A DNA stretch of 64,000 bases from Oenococcus sicerae (GCF_004102045.2 NZ_CP029684.2:1302001-1366000), one strand, 5' to 3'. Shown: positions 15,520 through 25,827, counted from the stretch's first letter. Made by a program: numbers and translations. Notes: generated from the letters alone by a model not told the origin.

Positions 15520-15975
15520 ATGAGAAAAATTAATTTACAGCGTTTTGCGACAGTCGATGCCAGTGCTGGTTTGGCTGCTACTGGTACGATACTAGGCTGG
15601 TCAGTTGATGGCACAACATTCACTGATGTGGCCGGTATTCAAACAACACCCGACATCGGTGCTGCACCTGATTCGATTGATGTGACCTCGCTTGCGGACA
15701 CTAAACGCAAAAGCGTATCTGGACTGGCTGCAGCGGCAACCTTAGCCTTTAACGTGATTTATAAAGGCGTTAACTTTAGTGCTTTGATTCCAAAAGATGG
15801 GGATGGTGTTCAGTACAAATGGCAGATTACCTATCCTGATGGCATGAAAGCTACCTTTACGGGATCATTTACGCTGACTGTTCAAAATGCAGCCGTCAAT
15901 GGCGCCATTACCTTCACGATCTCGATCGTTGTTTCAGATGGTCCAGACTTTACACCTGCGCCAACAGGTGCTTAA
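15520..15975 (+). CDS. Major tail (tube) protein with Prp motif
   Basis: 151 residues, ATG 15520. The start MRKINLQRFATVDASAGLAATG holds the third NLQRFA motif of the window. The rest is beta-rich, Thr/Ala-rich and has the typical tube-protein pattern TTPDIGAAPDSIDVTSLADTKRKSVSGL, then FTGSFTLTVQNAAVNGAITFTISIVV. It polymerises around the tape measure to form the flexible tail. A terminator-like hairpin follows and may raise its yield over the genes downstream. Confidence 0.85.
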   Translation: MRKINLQRFATVDASAGLAATGTILGWSVDGTTFTDVAGIQTTPDIGAAPDSIDVTSLADTKRKSVSGLAAAATLAFNVIYKGVNFSALIPKDGDGVQYKWQITYPDGMKATFTGSFTLTVQNAAVNGAITFTISIVVSDGPDFTPAPTGA

Positions 15976-16012
15976 TTAAAAAATTGAAGCGAAGGCGGCT
16001 TATACACGCCCT

Positions 16013-16037
16013 GACAGGTTGAGAAGCCTGTTTTTTA
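16013..16037 (+). terminator. Terminator after the major tail protein
   Basis: ACAGG (16014-16018) pairs with CCTGT (16027-16031) around an 8-base loop and is followed by a T run. A second small hairpin (GGCG/CGCC) precedes it. Probably a partial terminator that lowers expression of the downstream chaperone and tape measure genes. Confidence 0.55.
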
Positions 16038-16059
16038 TACAAAAAATTAGGAGAAATAC

Positions 16060-16458
16060 ATGGTTAAAAAAGCAACAAATACAATCGATTTCGGCGGCTT
16101 GACACTTGAACTCAAATTAACAGGCCGAGACATTTTAAATATTGAAAAGCGTTTGGGAAAATCCATGATGAGTCTGTTTATGTCGGGTGATGGCTCAATG
16201 AAATTGCCGCCACTTAACGAAATGCTGATTGTCTTACAAGGCGCTAACCAGACACACGGTATTTCTGACGAAGCGATCTTTAAAGCTTTCGATAAATATT
16301 ATGCAGAAGGCCATTCGCCAATGGACCTATTCTCCGTTTTAACTGATCTTTTTCAGGAATCAGGTTTTTTCGGAGGCAAGAAGGCGGATTTACAGACAGT
16401 TTCGGAATCTCAGCCGACCCTAGAAGCAGTTCCGACACAACCGGACAGCCTACTGTAA
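16060..16458 (+). CDS. Tail assembly chaperone, short form (gpG-like)
   Basis: 132 residues, ATG 16060 with TTAGGAGAAAT upstream. The pattern IDFGGLTLELKLTGRDILNIEKRLGKS, then HGISDEAIFKAFDKYY and MDLFSVLTDLFQESGFF matches the N-terminal chaperone of siphoviruses. The slippery heptamer TTTTTTC lies near its 3' end. Normal reading gives this protein; slipping back one base gives the fusion ending at 16820. It coats the tape measure protein before tube assembly. Confidence 0.8.
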   Translation: MVKKATNTIDFGGLTLELKLTGRDILNIEKRLGKSMMSLFMSGDGSMKLPPLNEMLIVLQGANQTHGISDEAIFKAFDKYYAEGHSPMDLFSVLTDLFQESGFFGGKKADLQTVSESQPTLEAVPTQPDSLL

Positions 16459-16820
16459 AAGAGCAATATGACACGGTTTCCGAACTTTTAAGGGCTATTT
16501 ATCCGATTGCTGTTCAATCCGGTATCGATGCCGAACAGTTTTGGGAAATGAATTTTGAAGAGATCATGGTGCAGGCGTTAGCTAATAACAAAAACAGGCT
16601 GCAGGATATGAAATCAAGGGCTTTGATGGATCATAAGCAGGCTGAATTAATGGCTTTTGCTTTAAATGATCCGTCTAAAATGCCGACCGCTGAAGAATCC
16701 TATCCATTCTTAAAAGAACAGCCGAAAGCAGCAGAGACAATCCCTGATTGGAAAAAAGACCAACTGCTACTCATGCAGCAAAGCCAGCGTGTCAAGCAGG
16801 TTAACAAGTTCAAAAAGTGA
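16060..16820 (+). CDS. Tail assembly chaperone, long form made by -1 frameshift (gpGT-like)
   Basis: The fusion joins 16060-16371 to 16371-16820: 104 residues of the short form followed by 149 residues from the -1 frame, 253 in all. The second frame is open without interruption from 16371 to TAA/TGA at 16818-16820, although its first ATG is only at 16548. The unique C-terminal part (YDTVSELLRAIYPIAVQSGID, then AELMAFALND) resembles gpT-type domains. The two-form layout directly before the tape measure is universal in long-tailed phages. Confidence 0.75.
16365..16371 (+). other. Programmed -1 ribosomal frameshift site
   Basis: The heptamer T TTT TTC sits in the right phase (zero-frame codons TTT at 16366 and TTC at 16369). 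After a one-base slip the reading continues CGG AGG CAA in the second chaperone frame, with no stop until 16818. Purine-rich GGAGGCAAGAAGG follows and no strong hairpin was seen. Position in the last third of the short chaperone gene is as in other phages. Confidence 0.75.
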
Positions 16821-16852
16821 TTATCAGATAAAAAGATGAAAGGAGGTTGAAC

Positions 16853-19800
16853 ATGGAATTAGAAGAACTGGAAGTCTTATTTAAAGTCAATACAGCTCAA
16901 ATACAGCCGATGCTGGATAAATTGCAGAGTTCTTTTCAGCAGGCTTTAGGCAAAACAGCTGATACAGCCAAGTCCGGCATGGAGAAGACTGAAAATGCCC
17001 TGAATATTTCAAAAGGTATTGATAAGGTCTCAACACAGCTTTCTCAAATGAACGAGAAACTGGGCGGATATTTCAGTCGTATGTCAGATACAGCCAGTCA
17101 AGGTTCGGACAAAATCGGACAGGCGACCGGCAAGATGTTTACGGGTACCAAAACGCAAGTATCTAAAGACTTAGATGGCGTTGTTCAAACGATCAATGCC
17201 AAGATGAGCCAAGCCAAAGCCGCTCAAGCTAAAATGCACGATTTGATGAATCAAAAGAGTTCATTAAGCATGGCACAGCAATCCGGTAGTCAAGGCATTA
17301 AAATTGACAGCCAAGTTGCCAGTGCAAACGCTCAAATGATCCGTTATCAAACACAGGCAAAAGCTCTTGCGCAATCAATGCGAAGCGAGTTTAGTGCAGT
17401 TCCCGAATCATTAAATCAAATCTCGACAGCAATGGATCGAAACGAAGCTCAAATCAATGGATTAGAGCGGACGTTAAGTTCTTTGAAAACAAGGTATCGG
17501 GAAGTCGGGATTGCGATTGACGATATGGGCCATTCGACAGCCTTGGACAAACAGAGTGCCAAATTAGAAAGCAGCTTGGCCACGGTTCAGAATCGAATTG
17601 CCAAGCTCGTAAGCTCTAACGACGGCCTAAACAAGTCCTATGCCTATGTTTCAGATCGTGGCGAGGCTTTGAAAGGGGTTGTCGGTCAGTTAAATACCGA
17701 GTTGGGCGATTCGTCCAATATGGCCATGAAGTCGTCTTCTTCCATGCGTGAGATGGGTAATTCGATGAACTCGATGAGTTCACGCATGAAAAAGGCCGGT
17801 AACGATGGTGATAGTTCGATGCGCAAAATGGCATCAGGAACACAGCGTTCACGTTCGGCCATGACTGAATTAATCAGACAGATCCAATTCTTACCGGCCA
17901 TGCTGGTTGTTTATGGACTGCTTTATCAAGGCATCATGAATCTTGCTTCAGGCTTTGGTTCGGCTTTGATGACCAATAAACAGTTCTCAAACAGCATGAA
18001 TCAAATCCAGGTCAACCTTTTAACGGCCTTTTATCCGATATACACAGCTATCTTACCGGCCATCAATGCGATGATGTCAGCTATTTCCAAAGCAACGGGC
18101 TGGATTGCTTCTTTTGTCTCGGCTTTGACGGGGATGAACCAAGCAACTGCCAGAAGTGGTGCTAAAGGACTGTATACGCAAGTTCAAGCCATGAACGATA
18201 CAGGTTCGGCTTCTAAAGCGTCAGCAGCCGCCATCAAAAAAGCCAACGAACAGATTGCTAAGTCCAATAAAGAGGGTGCAGCACAAGTCAAGGAAGCCAA
18301 TAAGCAGATCACGGCTTCCAACAAAGAAGCTCAAGACGCCTTTGAAAAGACTAAAAAAGCCAATCAGGAATTAGCTGAATCCTTGATGGGCTTTGATGAG
18401 ATCAATGTGCTTGATTCAAGCTATGGCAATGACTCATTAAACGCACCAACAAAACAAGCCTTGCAGACGTTTACGCCTCAAGACAAGGAAACAGCTGATA
18501 GTTCTGATTCTAGTGCCAGCACGCCAAGTCTGAACTTTGATACACCGGTTCAACAATCGAATGGTGCGATCAAGGCCGTTGAGGCTTTGAAAAAAGCTTT
18601 TGCTTCGATTGATTTTGCACCACTGCACAAGTCAATTGATGGCTTGATGACTACTTTAAAGCCACTGAATAAAGACATTTGGGACGGGCTTAAATGGGGC
18701 TATGACAATATCTTAATGCCGTTGGCCTGATGGACAATTTCAAAGTTATTGCCCGCATTTCTGGACGTTTTAAGTGCGGCAATTAAAGTATTGACAAGTT
18801 TCATAAATGCTTCTAAGCCGGCTTTTACTTGGCTATGGGATACATTCTTGAAGCCGTTGGCTAAATGGACTGGTGGTGTCATTATTGGTGCTTTAGGTCT
18901 ACTAGAAAAAGCTTTACTTGGTATATCTGATTGGATCAATAAACATCAAAAAGTAGTTGAAGCGTTCATGAAGATTTTCTTGACTTATTACACTTTCAAA
19001 ATTGGTGTTGAAGCATTGCTTAAAGCCGGATTGGTTATTTATGATTTTATCAAGGCTTCAAAATTGGCCGCTGCCGCTCAGTGGCTATGGAATGCGGCAA
19101 TGAGTGCTAACCCGATTGTTTTAGTCATTATTGCCATTACGGCCTTAGTAGCTGCTTTGGTTTGGTTCTTTACACAAACGAAAACAGGACAAAAAATCTG
19201 GTCTGACTTCATGAAATGGCTGAAGAATGCTTGGACAGATATTCAGAAATTCTTTATTGATTTATGGAATACAATTGCTAAATTCTTTATCGATACCTGG
19301 ACAGATATGAAGACGGGCGGCTCCAAAGCATGGAACTGGATTTCAGATACGTTTAAGAATGTGTTCAACGGAATCGGTTCATTCTTCAAGAACATTTGGA
19401 ATGGATTATCTAAATTCTGGGGGAATATCTGGAACGGTATCAAATCTACTGGATCAAGCGCTTGGAATTGGGTTTCTAAGAGTATCGGAAACGTTTTGAA
19501 TGGTATTGATTCTGGTTGGCGCAAGATGTGGAAAGGTATGGCCAGCTTCTTTGGCAGTATCTGGGACGGTATTAAAAGTACCGTTAAGAGTGCCATGAAT
19601 GGTGTAATTGGTTTTATCAATAGCGGTATTAAAGGGATTGATTCGGTCATTCATGCTTTTGGCGGTTCTAAAACAGCCATTGGATTAATTCCTAAATTTG
19701 CCAAAGGAACGCCCGGAGCTCCAAAAGGCTTGGCAATGGTTAATGATGGTGGCGGGCAAGAGGCCATTATCGACAATCAACAAAACGTTCACGTCTTGGA

Positions 19801-20941
19801 TGGAAAAAATCAGCTGGTTAATTTCGAAGGCGGGGAGACGGTTATTCCTTATCAAGCGTCAAAGTCCTTGTTAGGTAAGGGAATTAACCATTTTGCTAGT
19901 GGAACTTTTGGCTGGCTTTCCGGATTTGGTAACTGGATAAAAGACAAATGGGAATCAATCACGAAATTTATTGCCAATCCGGTTAAAGCCTTACAGAGTA
20001 TCGCAGGCGATACGATAAAGAGTCTGTCTGGTGGCAAAGGTGACTTAATTAGTAACATTGCGCCAGCACTTGGGAACGGATTAATTCAAGGTATCTCAGC
20101 GCCATTCAAATCCTTGCTAAGTTCTTTTAAGAAAAAGAACGATGAAGATAATAGTACACCTGCAGGTCACGGTGTTGCCCGTTGGCGTGACGATGTTGAA
20201 AAAGCCTTGCGTAAAAACGGGTTATCTACAAGTGCTTCGATGATTAATAAAGTTTTGCGCCAGATTCAAACGGAATCCGGTGGCAACGAAAAAGCCGTGC
20301 AAGGTGGCTATACCGATGTCAACACGCTATCAGGTGATTTAGCTAAAGGGTTGATGCAGACCATCTCTACTACCTTTAATCACTATAAATTCCCTGGTCA
20401 CGGAAATATCTTCAATGGCTATGACAATTTGTTGGCAGCTCTTGCTTATGCTAAAAACCGTTATGGTTCTTCATTGAGCTATCTAGGTCAAGGCCATGGC
20501 TATGAAAATGGTGGTCTTATCGATCAAGACGGCCTGTATCGTGTCGGGGAAGGTGATAAGCCAGAAATTGTGTTGCCACTTACGAATAAACCTCGGGCAC
20601 TTGAGCTCATTCAACAGGCTTTGTCCTTTATGGGTGAAACATTCAGTGCTGGCCTGCAAATACCAACTGCCTTATCACAATCAACTAGTTTTGGAGATGT
20701 GGCAAATACACAAGCTGGTCAATCTAGCAATGTGCGTGGTGGTGGTATCAATGAGTTAGGTTCTACGATTGTTAATGCACTTGTCCAGGGGCTGCAGATG
20801 TCTAGTAATGGTTTGAGTAACAATCAACCAACCGATCTGCATTTAACCATTCAGATAGGGAATGAAACAATTGGCAATGCAGCTATCGCTGGTATCAATA
20901 CGATTAATCAAAGAAACGGAAGAAACATGCTGAAACTATAA
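16853..20941 (+). pseudogene. Tape measure protein, split by an in-frame TGA
   Basis: ATG 16853 follows AGGAGG (16841-16846). The frame encodes 625 residues, stops at TGA 18728-18730, and then stays open in the same frame to 20941. Across the stop the sequence is PLA-stop-WTISKLLPAFLDVL, matching an unbroken tape-measure repeat (compare LKPLAKWTGG 40 residues later). Intact length would be 1,362 residues. The N-terminal half is coiled coil. Middle hydrophobic stretches (MLVVYGLLYQGIMNLASGF, ANPIVLVIIAITALVAALVWF) would act at the membrane. Trp-rich repeats (ARG: WNGIKSTGSSAWNWVS) follow. The C-terminal third contains a transglycosylase-like block (IQTESGGN, AKGLMQTISTTF). The TTG at 18749 has no ribosome site, so the second half is probably not made unless the stop is read through. 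Confidence 0.85.
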
Positions 20942-20955
20942 GGAGATGATAGCGA

Positions 20956-21321
20956 TTGACACTATATTATTTGGCAATTGGCGGGACACAGGTTAAATCG
21001 CCACAGACTTTAACGTGGGTCATACAAGATATCGATGCTAAAGCAAGCAGGGATTCTAATGGCACCATGCATCGTGACCGGATTGCTTCCAAAATTAAGC
21101 TGACCGTTAAGTGGGGTCCACTCACTGTTACGGAATGCAAAGCGATCTTAACTGCCATTTCCGGGCAGTTTTTTTCTTGCACTTATTTAGATGCACAGGC
21201 CGGCGGAATGGTTACCAAACAATTTTATGTAGGTGATCGGACAGCTCCTGTATACACGTTTAACGAACAACTGTCTCAATATGTGTGGACTGATTTGGAA
21301 GCCGACTTTATTGAGCAGTAG
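20956..21321 (+). CDS. Tail protein downstream of the tape measure (DUF6711-like)
   Basis: 121 residues from TTG 20956, with AAGGAGATGATAG upstream. The pattern LAIGGTQVKSPQTLTWVIQDID, then LTVKWGPLTVTECKAILTAI and SCTYLDAQAGGMVTKQFYVGDR is that of a small distal-tail-like protein found after the tape measure in Lactobacillales phages. It probably forms the ring that links tube and tail hub. Confidence 0.7.
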   Translation: MTLYYLAIGGTQVKSPQTLTWVIQDIDAKASRDSNGTMHRDRIASKIKLTVKWGPLTVTECKAILTAISGQFFSCTYLDAQAGGMVTKQFYVGDRTAPVYTFNEQLSQYVWTDLEADFIEQ

Positions 21322-21335
21322 AAAGGAGGTAACAC

Positions 21336-24300
21336 TTGATTATACAAAGCGATCAAGCTAAAACAGCTTGGCAAGCAACCGAAAGAACTTTAGACGCTAT
21401 TGTCAATATTAACGGCATTGATTATCACACCACTGATATTGCTTCAATTGCTTATGATTCAGGCGCTTTCACGGGTGATACTTTTGCAATCGGATCCACT
21501 TATGAAAACAACGTGACAATCACATTCATTCACTTGGTGGAAGGCCTAAAACAGGGTCAAACCGTGACGACCAAGATTGGCATTAAGCTGCCGGACAGCA
21601 CATTCGAATATAGCCCGCTTGGTGTATTTGTTATTTCTGACGATATTGAAATGGATAGAAATAACGACGCGACAACCATTAAGGCCTATGACAGGATGGC
21701 TTTGCTAGAAGGCAATTATGTCTCTAAATTGACTTATCCAGCCAAAGTAGTTGATGTCATTGCTGAAATTGCTAATTTGTCTGGCGTGCCTTTGAACATT
21801 GACGACATTGCTAGACTTCCGGTTTTGATTGATGTGCCTAAAGCAATTACAGGGCAAACCTATCGAAATGCCATTGGCTGGATAGCGCAATTCTATGCTG
21901 GATTTGCATTGTTTGACCGTGACGGAAAACTCACGATTAGACAAGCCACGGATGTTGATTACACGCTTGACCCAAGTCAATATGAGCAAGGCGGATTAAC
22001 AAAGAATGAAGCACCTTATGTGATTGGCGGCATTCAATGTCAGGTAACAACCACAACGACTGATTCGGCAGGCGATTCTACAGACAATACTGTGACTTTA
22101 CAAGCCGGTAGCAGTTCTGGCTCACAAATTGAAATCACGAATGATTTAATGGATCAAAACCGTTTAAATCAGATTTGGGATTCAATTAAGGATTTGAATT
22201 TTTATCCATTCAGTTTAAATTGGTTTGGTAATCCAGCTATTGAAGCAGGGGACTGGCTAGCGCTTAAAGACACACAGGGCAATAGTTTTAACGTTCCTAA
22301 TAATGCTTATACGATGACTTTTGACGGTAGCCTATCTTCTGTTTCTTCGGCTGAACAAACTTCCACCTCACAAGATGTATATTCCTATACAGGCAATCTG
22401 CAGCAAAAGGTGGATAGCTTATTCGGTTTGAGAAGCCCGACCGGCAATTTTATTTATGGGCCCGATACAATTTCTGAACCCACTGATGCTAAATTTGGCG
22501 ATATTTGGTACAAAAAAAATGGCAATGATGTTGAATTATGGATATATCAAAAACAGTCAGACGGTACTGGGAAATGGGTGCTGGATGTTTATCAGGCATT
22601 TTCACAAAAGGTAACCGATCAGGTTGACACTGCTGTTTCGGACGCCAAATCCTACACCGATGACTTGAATGATTCTCTTGCTCCGCAAATAGCTACTATT
22701 GGCAGTCAAGCAGACAGTGCTTTTGATAAAGCCTCACAAGCTATCTCAAGTTACGCTCAAGTTGCAAATCAGGCTTCAAGTGCTTATGCTACGGCCTCAT
22801 CTGCAGCCAGTGACTTAGCAACGACTAAAAGCAGCCTAGCGAACACACAGTCAAGTTTGGCAGCTACTGCTTCTATGGCAGCAAAAAATGGCTCTGATAT
22901 TGCTTCAATCAAGACAGATGTCTCTGGTTTACGCGGTTCTTTTGCTACAACTTCTGGTGCGGTTGCTGATTTGCAAATAAATGCTTCGCAAACGTCTTTA
23001 GATATTGCGAATGCTAAGGGCGACATTTCGAGCCTGCAAAATACAGCTTCCCAAGCAAGTATCGACATGGCAAACGCCAAAGGCGACATCTCATCACTGA
23101 AAAGCAGAGCTGACGGTTTTGATGGTGAGTTCCAGAATGCCAATGGAAGTTTGGCTGATTTGAAATTGCGTGCAGATGGATTTGATGCCACTGTGACGAA
23201 AGTTAATAACTTGCAAGTCGGTGGTGTCAACAGAATGGTAAACACTGCACTTAGTGCCGTTAATAATACAGCTTTTCTGGTTGGAACTAGTCAACCGACA
23301 TCAGGATTTATTAGGACGAGGGACTCCGATGGTGAACATTATGTAGCTGATGCATCAACAAATGAAAGATACGTGCGTTATACAGGAGGGCCTTCGTTCG
23401 CACGGCTAAATGGTCTGATACCAGGTAACACTTATACCTTTCACGGCTACTATAAAGCGTCTTCACATGGATTATATATCCGTGAACAGGTAGGGACGAA
23501 TGGAACAACTTGGAGTAGTGATACTCATACAAATTTGTCTGATGCTAGTGATTGGGCTTATTTTAAACACACATTCACTATCCCAGCGAATGCAACAGGT
23601 TACTATTTCAGTTTCCAGTTAATTAACCCGGTCCAAGGCGATACGCTTGATACACAACTTCTCGAGCTTGAAAATGGAAACGTAGATACTGCATATTCTG
23701 TTGCCCCAGAGGATATTGATTCTCAATTCTCATCTGTTCATCAAGATATTACAGGTTTACAGACATCTGTTGGCCAAAAAGTAGATAACCAAACTTACCA
23801 AACTGATAAATCTCAAACAGCGACTGAAATTAGCCAACGAGTAACTAATGACTCGTTTTCTAGTTATCAAACGCAGCAAGCTGATCTGTTGGCTAATAAA
23901 GTTGAGAGCTCGACTTATCAAACGATGGTGGCTCAACTGCCTAATCAATTTGCTGTGAAGGCAACCGAAACTGTCGCTTCCACTGCTGCAAGCAATGCAA
24001 CTGTTGCTAAGAATTCCGCTGCTTTGGCTGTGTCTAGTGCTTCGGCAGCTAACTCATCTGCAGCTGCGGCCCAATCAAGTGCCGCTTTGGCTTATAGTCA
24101 GGCCAGTGCAGCAAATTCGTTAGCTGGTGGTGCAAATTCTTCTGCAGCAACGGCTATGAGTTCGGCAGCAGCTGCAAATTCAAGTGCTGCGATTGCTCAA
24201 TCTAGCGCAGCAACGGCCATGAGCCAAGCAAGTCAAGCGTCGAGCGCTGTTAGTTCATTAGCCACTTACACGACAGCCCAATTCTCTGTGCAGAATACTG

Positions 24301-25805
24301 CTATTCAGGCAAAAGTCAGTCAACAAGATTTTGATAATTTGAAGGTTGGTGGCACGAATTTAGTTATTAGGCATAACGAAGTGTCTAATATGATGGTTGG
24401 GATGGATGGCACGGTTCAGGCATGGAATGGCGTAAGTTTGACTGCTGATTATATTTCCGTCACAGGACAAAAAAACTTTGTTTTTTCTAAAATTCCAAGT
24501 GGGACAGAGACTGATTCTTATTTTAGATATGCCTACTATGACACGAATAAAAAGCTTATAGTACGTGCCTCTAATCAAACCAATTCATTTATTTCTAATG
24601 TCCCAGACGGATCTGCTTATTTAAGGGTTTCATATCCAACGGCAAGTAAAGTCAAAATTGAATCTGGCAACACTAAAACGGATTGGTCAGCAGCCCCAGA
24701 AGACCTAGCAACCGAAGCCGAAGTTACGGTCATGAAAGACGACATTAATCTTCGTGTACAAAAAGGAGATTTAATCACGCAGCTTAATTTAGAGGCTGGT
24801 ACAACGCTGCTGCAGACAGGAAAATTCATTATCAATGCTGCGACGACAGTGATTAGTGGAACTTCTTGGCTTGATGGGGCTGTGATTAAGAATGCATCAA
24901 TTGGTACGGCCCAGATAGGCACGATCGATGCCAGTGTGGCTCACGTTGTCAACATTGACGCTAATCAAATCACAGCTAACGCAGCCACATTTTTCCAGAC
25001 TCAATGGCAGAATAATTATGGAAATCGTATTGCGATTAATGCTTCAGATATAGTATTAACGTCAACAACCGGCTCAAATCTTGATATACAAGCCAGAAAA
25101 TTACAATTTACTTCTAGTACCGACAGCCTAGTTATAAATATGTCTACTCAAAATTGGGTTGATATAAATGGGACTACTACTACAGCTAAGGGCCTTAACT
25201 TTTCTGTGTTGGGCGATACTACAAATTCGTATATGTCATTCGGTCGTTATAACGGTTCTGCTATCATGATGTACGCTGGCGCGACCATGGAGCATGGAAC
25301 AAATATTATTACTAATGATGCTTGGAATGTCTTTACCGACTTCGTTGTAACCAACAGTAGGTTTTTGAGGTTCACAACATCTCCTTCAACGGGATCCTAT
25401 AATATTGTTGCCGATGCAGGGGGTAATTCTTTAGATTTTAATGCGGTTGATCATTTCTGGTTCAATAAGCCAATTCAACAAAATTCATTGCTTTCCAAGA
25501 AGAACATTTTAGGTGATTATCCGTTTGTTGCTCATGAAGAACTTGACAAAATGGATATTAAGATGGTGAACTATAAAGATGATACCGAAGGCACCAAACC
25601 GATTTTGACGGCAATCATCGATGATGTGAATCAGGTTAAAAAATACTATATTCCCGAAATTATGACTGGCCACGAGGGTGTTGATATTTATTCATTTGCA
25701 TCATTAATTGCTTTGTCCGTCAAAGAAAATGATCTGACTCTGGCTGACCATGAGAGCCGCATTACCGAATTAGAAAACGAAATAAAAACTTTGAAAGCCA
25801 CATAG
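21336..25805 (+). CDS. Tail hub / fibre protein with duplicated ligand-binding-like domain
   Basis: 1,489 residues from TTG 21336, with AAAGGAGGTAAC upstream. Residues 1 to about 360 are a tail-hub (Tal-like) domain. About 430-630 are coiled-coil repeats (DISSLQ, DISSLKSRADGFD). A first lectin/CBM-like domain runs from about 628 (GGVNRM) to 796 (SVAPEDI). About 880-970 is a very Ala/Ser-rich repeat. A second related domain runs from about 1005 (GGTNLV) to 1130 (SAAPEDL). A beta-rich shaft follows, and the C-terminal 100 residues (SKKNILGDYPFVAHEEL, ending in helix ITELENEIKTLK) resemble an intramolecular chaperone. It is probably the receptor-binding adhesin that sets host range. Confidence 0.8.
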   Translation: MIIQSDQAKTAWQATERTLDAIVNINGIDYHTTDIASIAYDSGAFTGDTFAIGSTYENNVTITFIHLVEGLKQGQTVTTKIGIKLPDSTFEYSPLGVFVISDDIEMDRNNDATTIKAYDRMALLEGNYVSKLTYPAKVVDVIAEIANLSGVPLNIDDIARLPVLIDVPKAITGQTYRNAIGWIAQFYAGFALFDRDGKLTIRQATDVDYTLDPSQYEQGGLTKNEAPYVIGGIQCQVTTTTTDSAGDSTDNTVTLQAGSSSGSQIEITNDLMDQNRLNQIWDSIKDLNFYPFSLNWFGNPAIEAGDWLALKDTQGNSFNVPNNAYTMTFDGSLSSVSSAEQTSTSQDVYSYTGNLQQKVDSLFGLRSPTGNFIYGPDTISEPTDAKFGDIWYKKNGNDVELWIYQKQSDGTGKWVLDVYQAFSQKVTDQVDTAVSDAKSYTDDLNDSLAPQIATIGSQADSAFDKASQAISSYAQVANQASSAYATASSAASDLATTKSSLANTQSSLAATASMAAKNGSDIASIKTDVSGLRGSFATTSGAVADLQINASQTSLDIANAKGDISSLQNTASQASIDMANAKGDISSLKSRADGFDGEFQNANGSLADLKLRADGFDATVTKVNNLQVGGVNRMVNTALSAVNNTAFLVGTSQPTSGFIRTRDSDGEHYVADASTNERYVRYTGGPSFARLNGLIPGNTYTFHGYYKASSHGLYIREQVGTNGTTWSSDTHTNLSDASDWAYFKHTFTIPANATGYYFSFQLINPVQGDTLDTQLLELENGNVDTAYSVAPEDIDSQFSSVHQDITGLQTSVGQKVDNQTYQTDKSQTATEISQRVTNDSFSSYQTQQADLLANKVESSTYQTMVAQLPNQFAVKATETVASTAASNATVAKNSAALAVSSASAANSSAAAAQSSAALAYSQASAANSLAGGANSSAATAMSSAAAANSSAAIAQSSAATAMSQASQASSAVSSLATYTTAQFSVQNTAIQAKVSQQDFDNLKVGGTNLVIRHNEVSNMMVGMDGTVQAWNGVSLTADYISVTGQKNFVFSKIPSGTETDSYFRYAYYDTNKKLIVRASNQTNSFISNVPDGSAYLRVSYPTASKVKIESGNTKTDWSAAPEDLATEAEVTVMKDDINLRVQKGDLITQLNLEAGTTLLQTGKFIINAATTVISGTSWLDGAVIKNASIGTAQIGTIDASVAHVVNIDANQITANAATFFQTQWQNNYGNRIAINASDIVLTSTTGSNLDIQARKLQFTSSTDSLVINMSTQNWVDINGTTTTAKGLNFSVLGDTTNSYMSFGRYNGSAIMMYAGATMEHGTNIITNDAWNVFTDFVVTNSRFLRFTTSPSTGSYNIVADAGGNSLDFNAVDHFWFNKPIQQNSLLSKKNILGDYPFVAHEELDKMDIKMVNYKDDTEGTKPILTAIIDDVNQVKKYYIPEIMTGHEGVDIYSFASLIALSVKENDLTLADHESRITELENEIKTLKAT

Positions 25806-25827
25806 GCTTTTTTATTTAGGAGAAAAT

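Noticed and set aside
19243-19650. 135-codon reverse frame
   Set aside because: Shadow of the Trp/Gly-rich repeats of the tape measure gene; no ribosome site and no protein-like pattern.
22784-23245. 153-codon reverse frame
   Set aside because: Mirror of the Ala/Ser coiled-coil repeats of the tail fibre; codon bias of the opposite strand explains its openness.
24000-24250. Repeated units that could suggest a CRISPR array or tandem repeat locus
   Set aside because: The repeats code in frame for Ala/Ser-rich residues of the tail fibre, vary in length and have no spacer structure.
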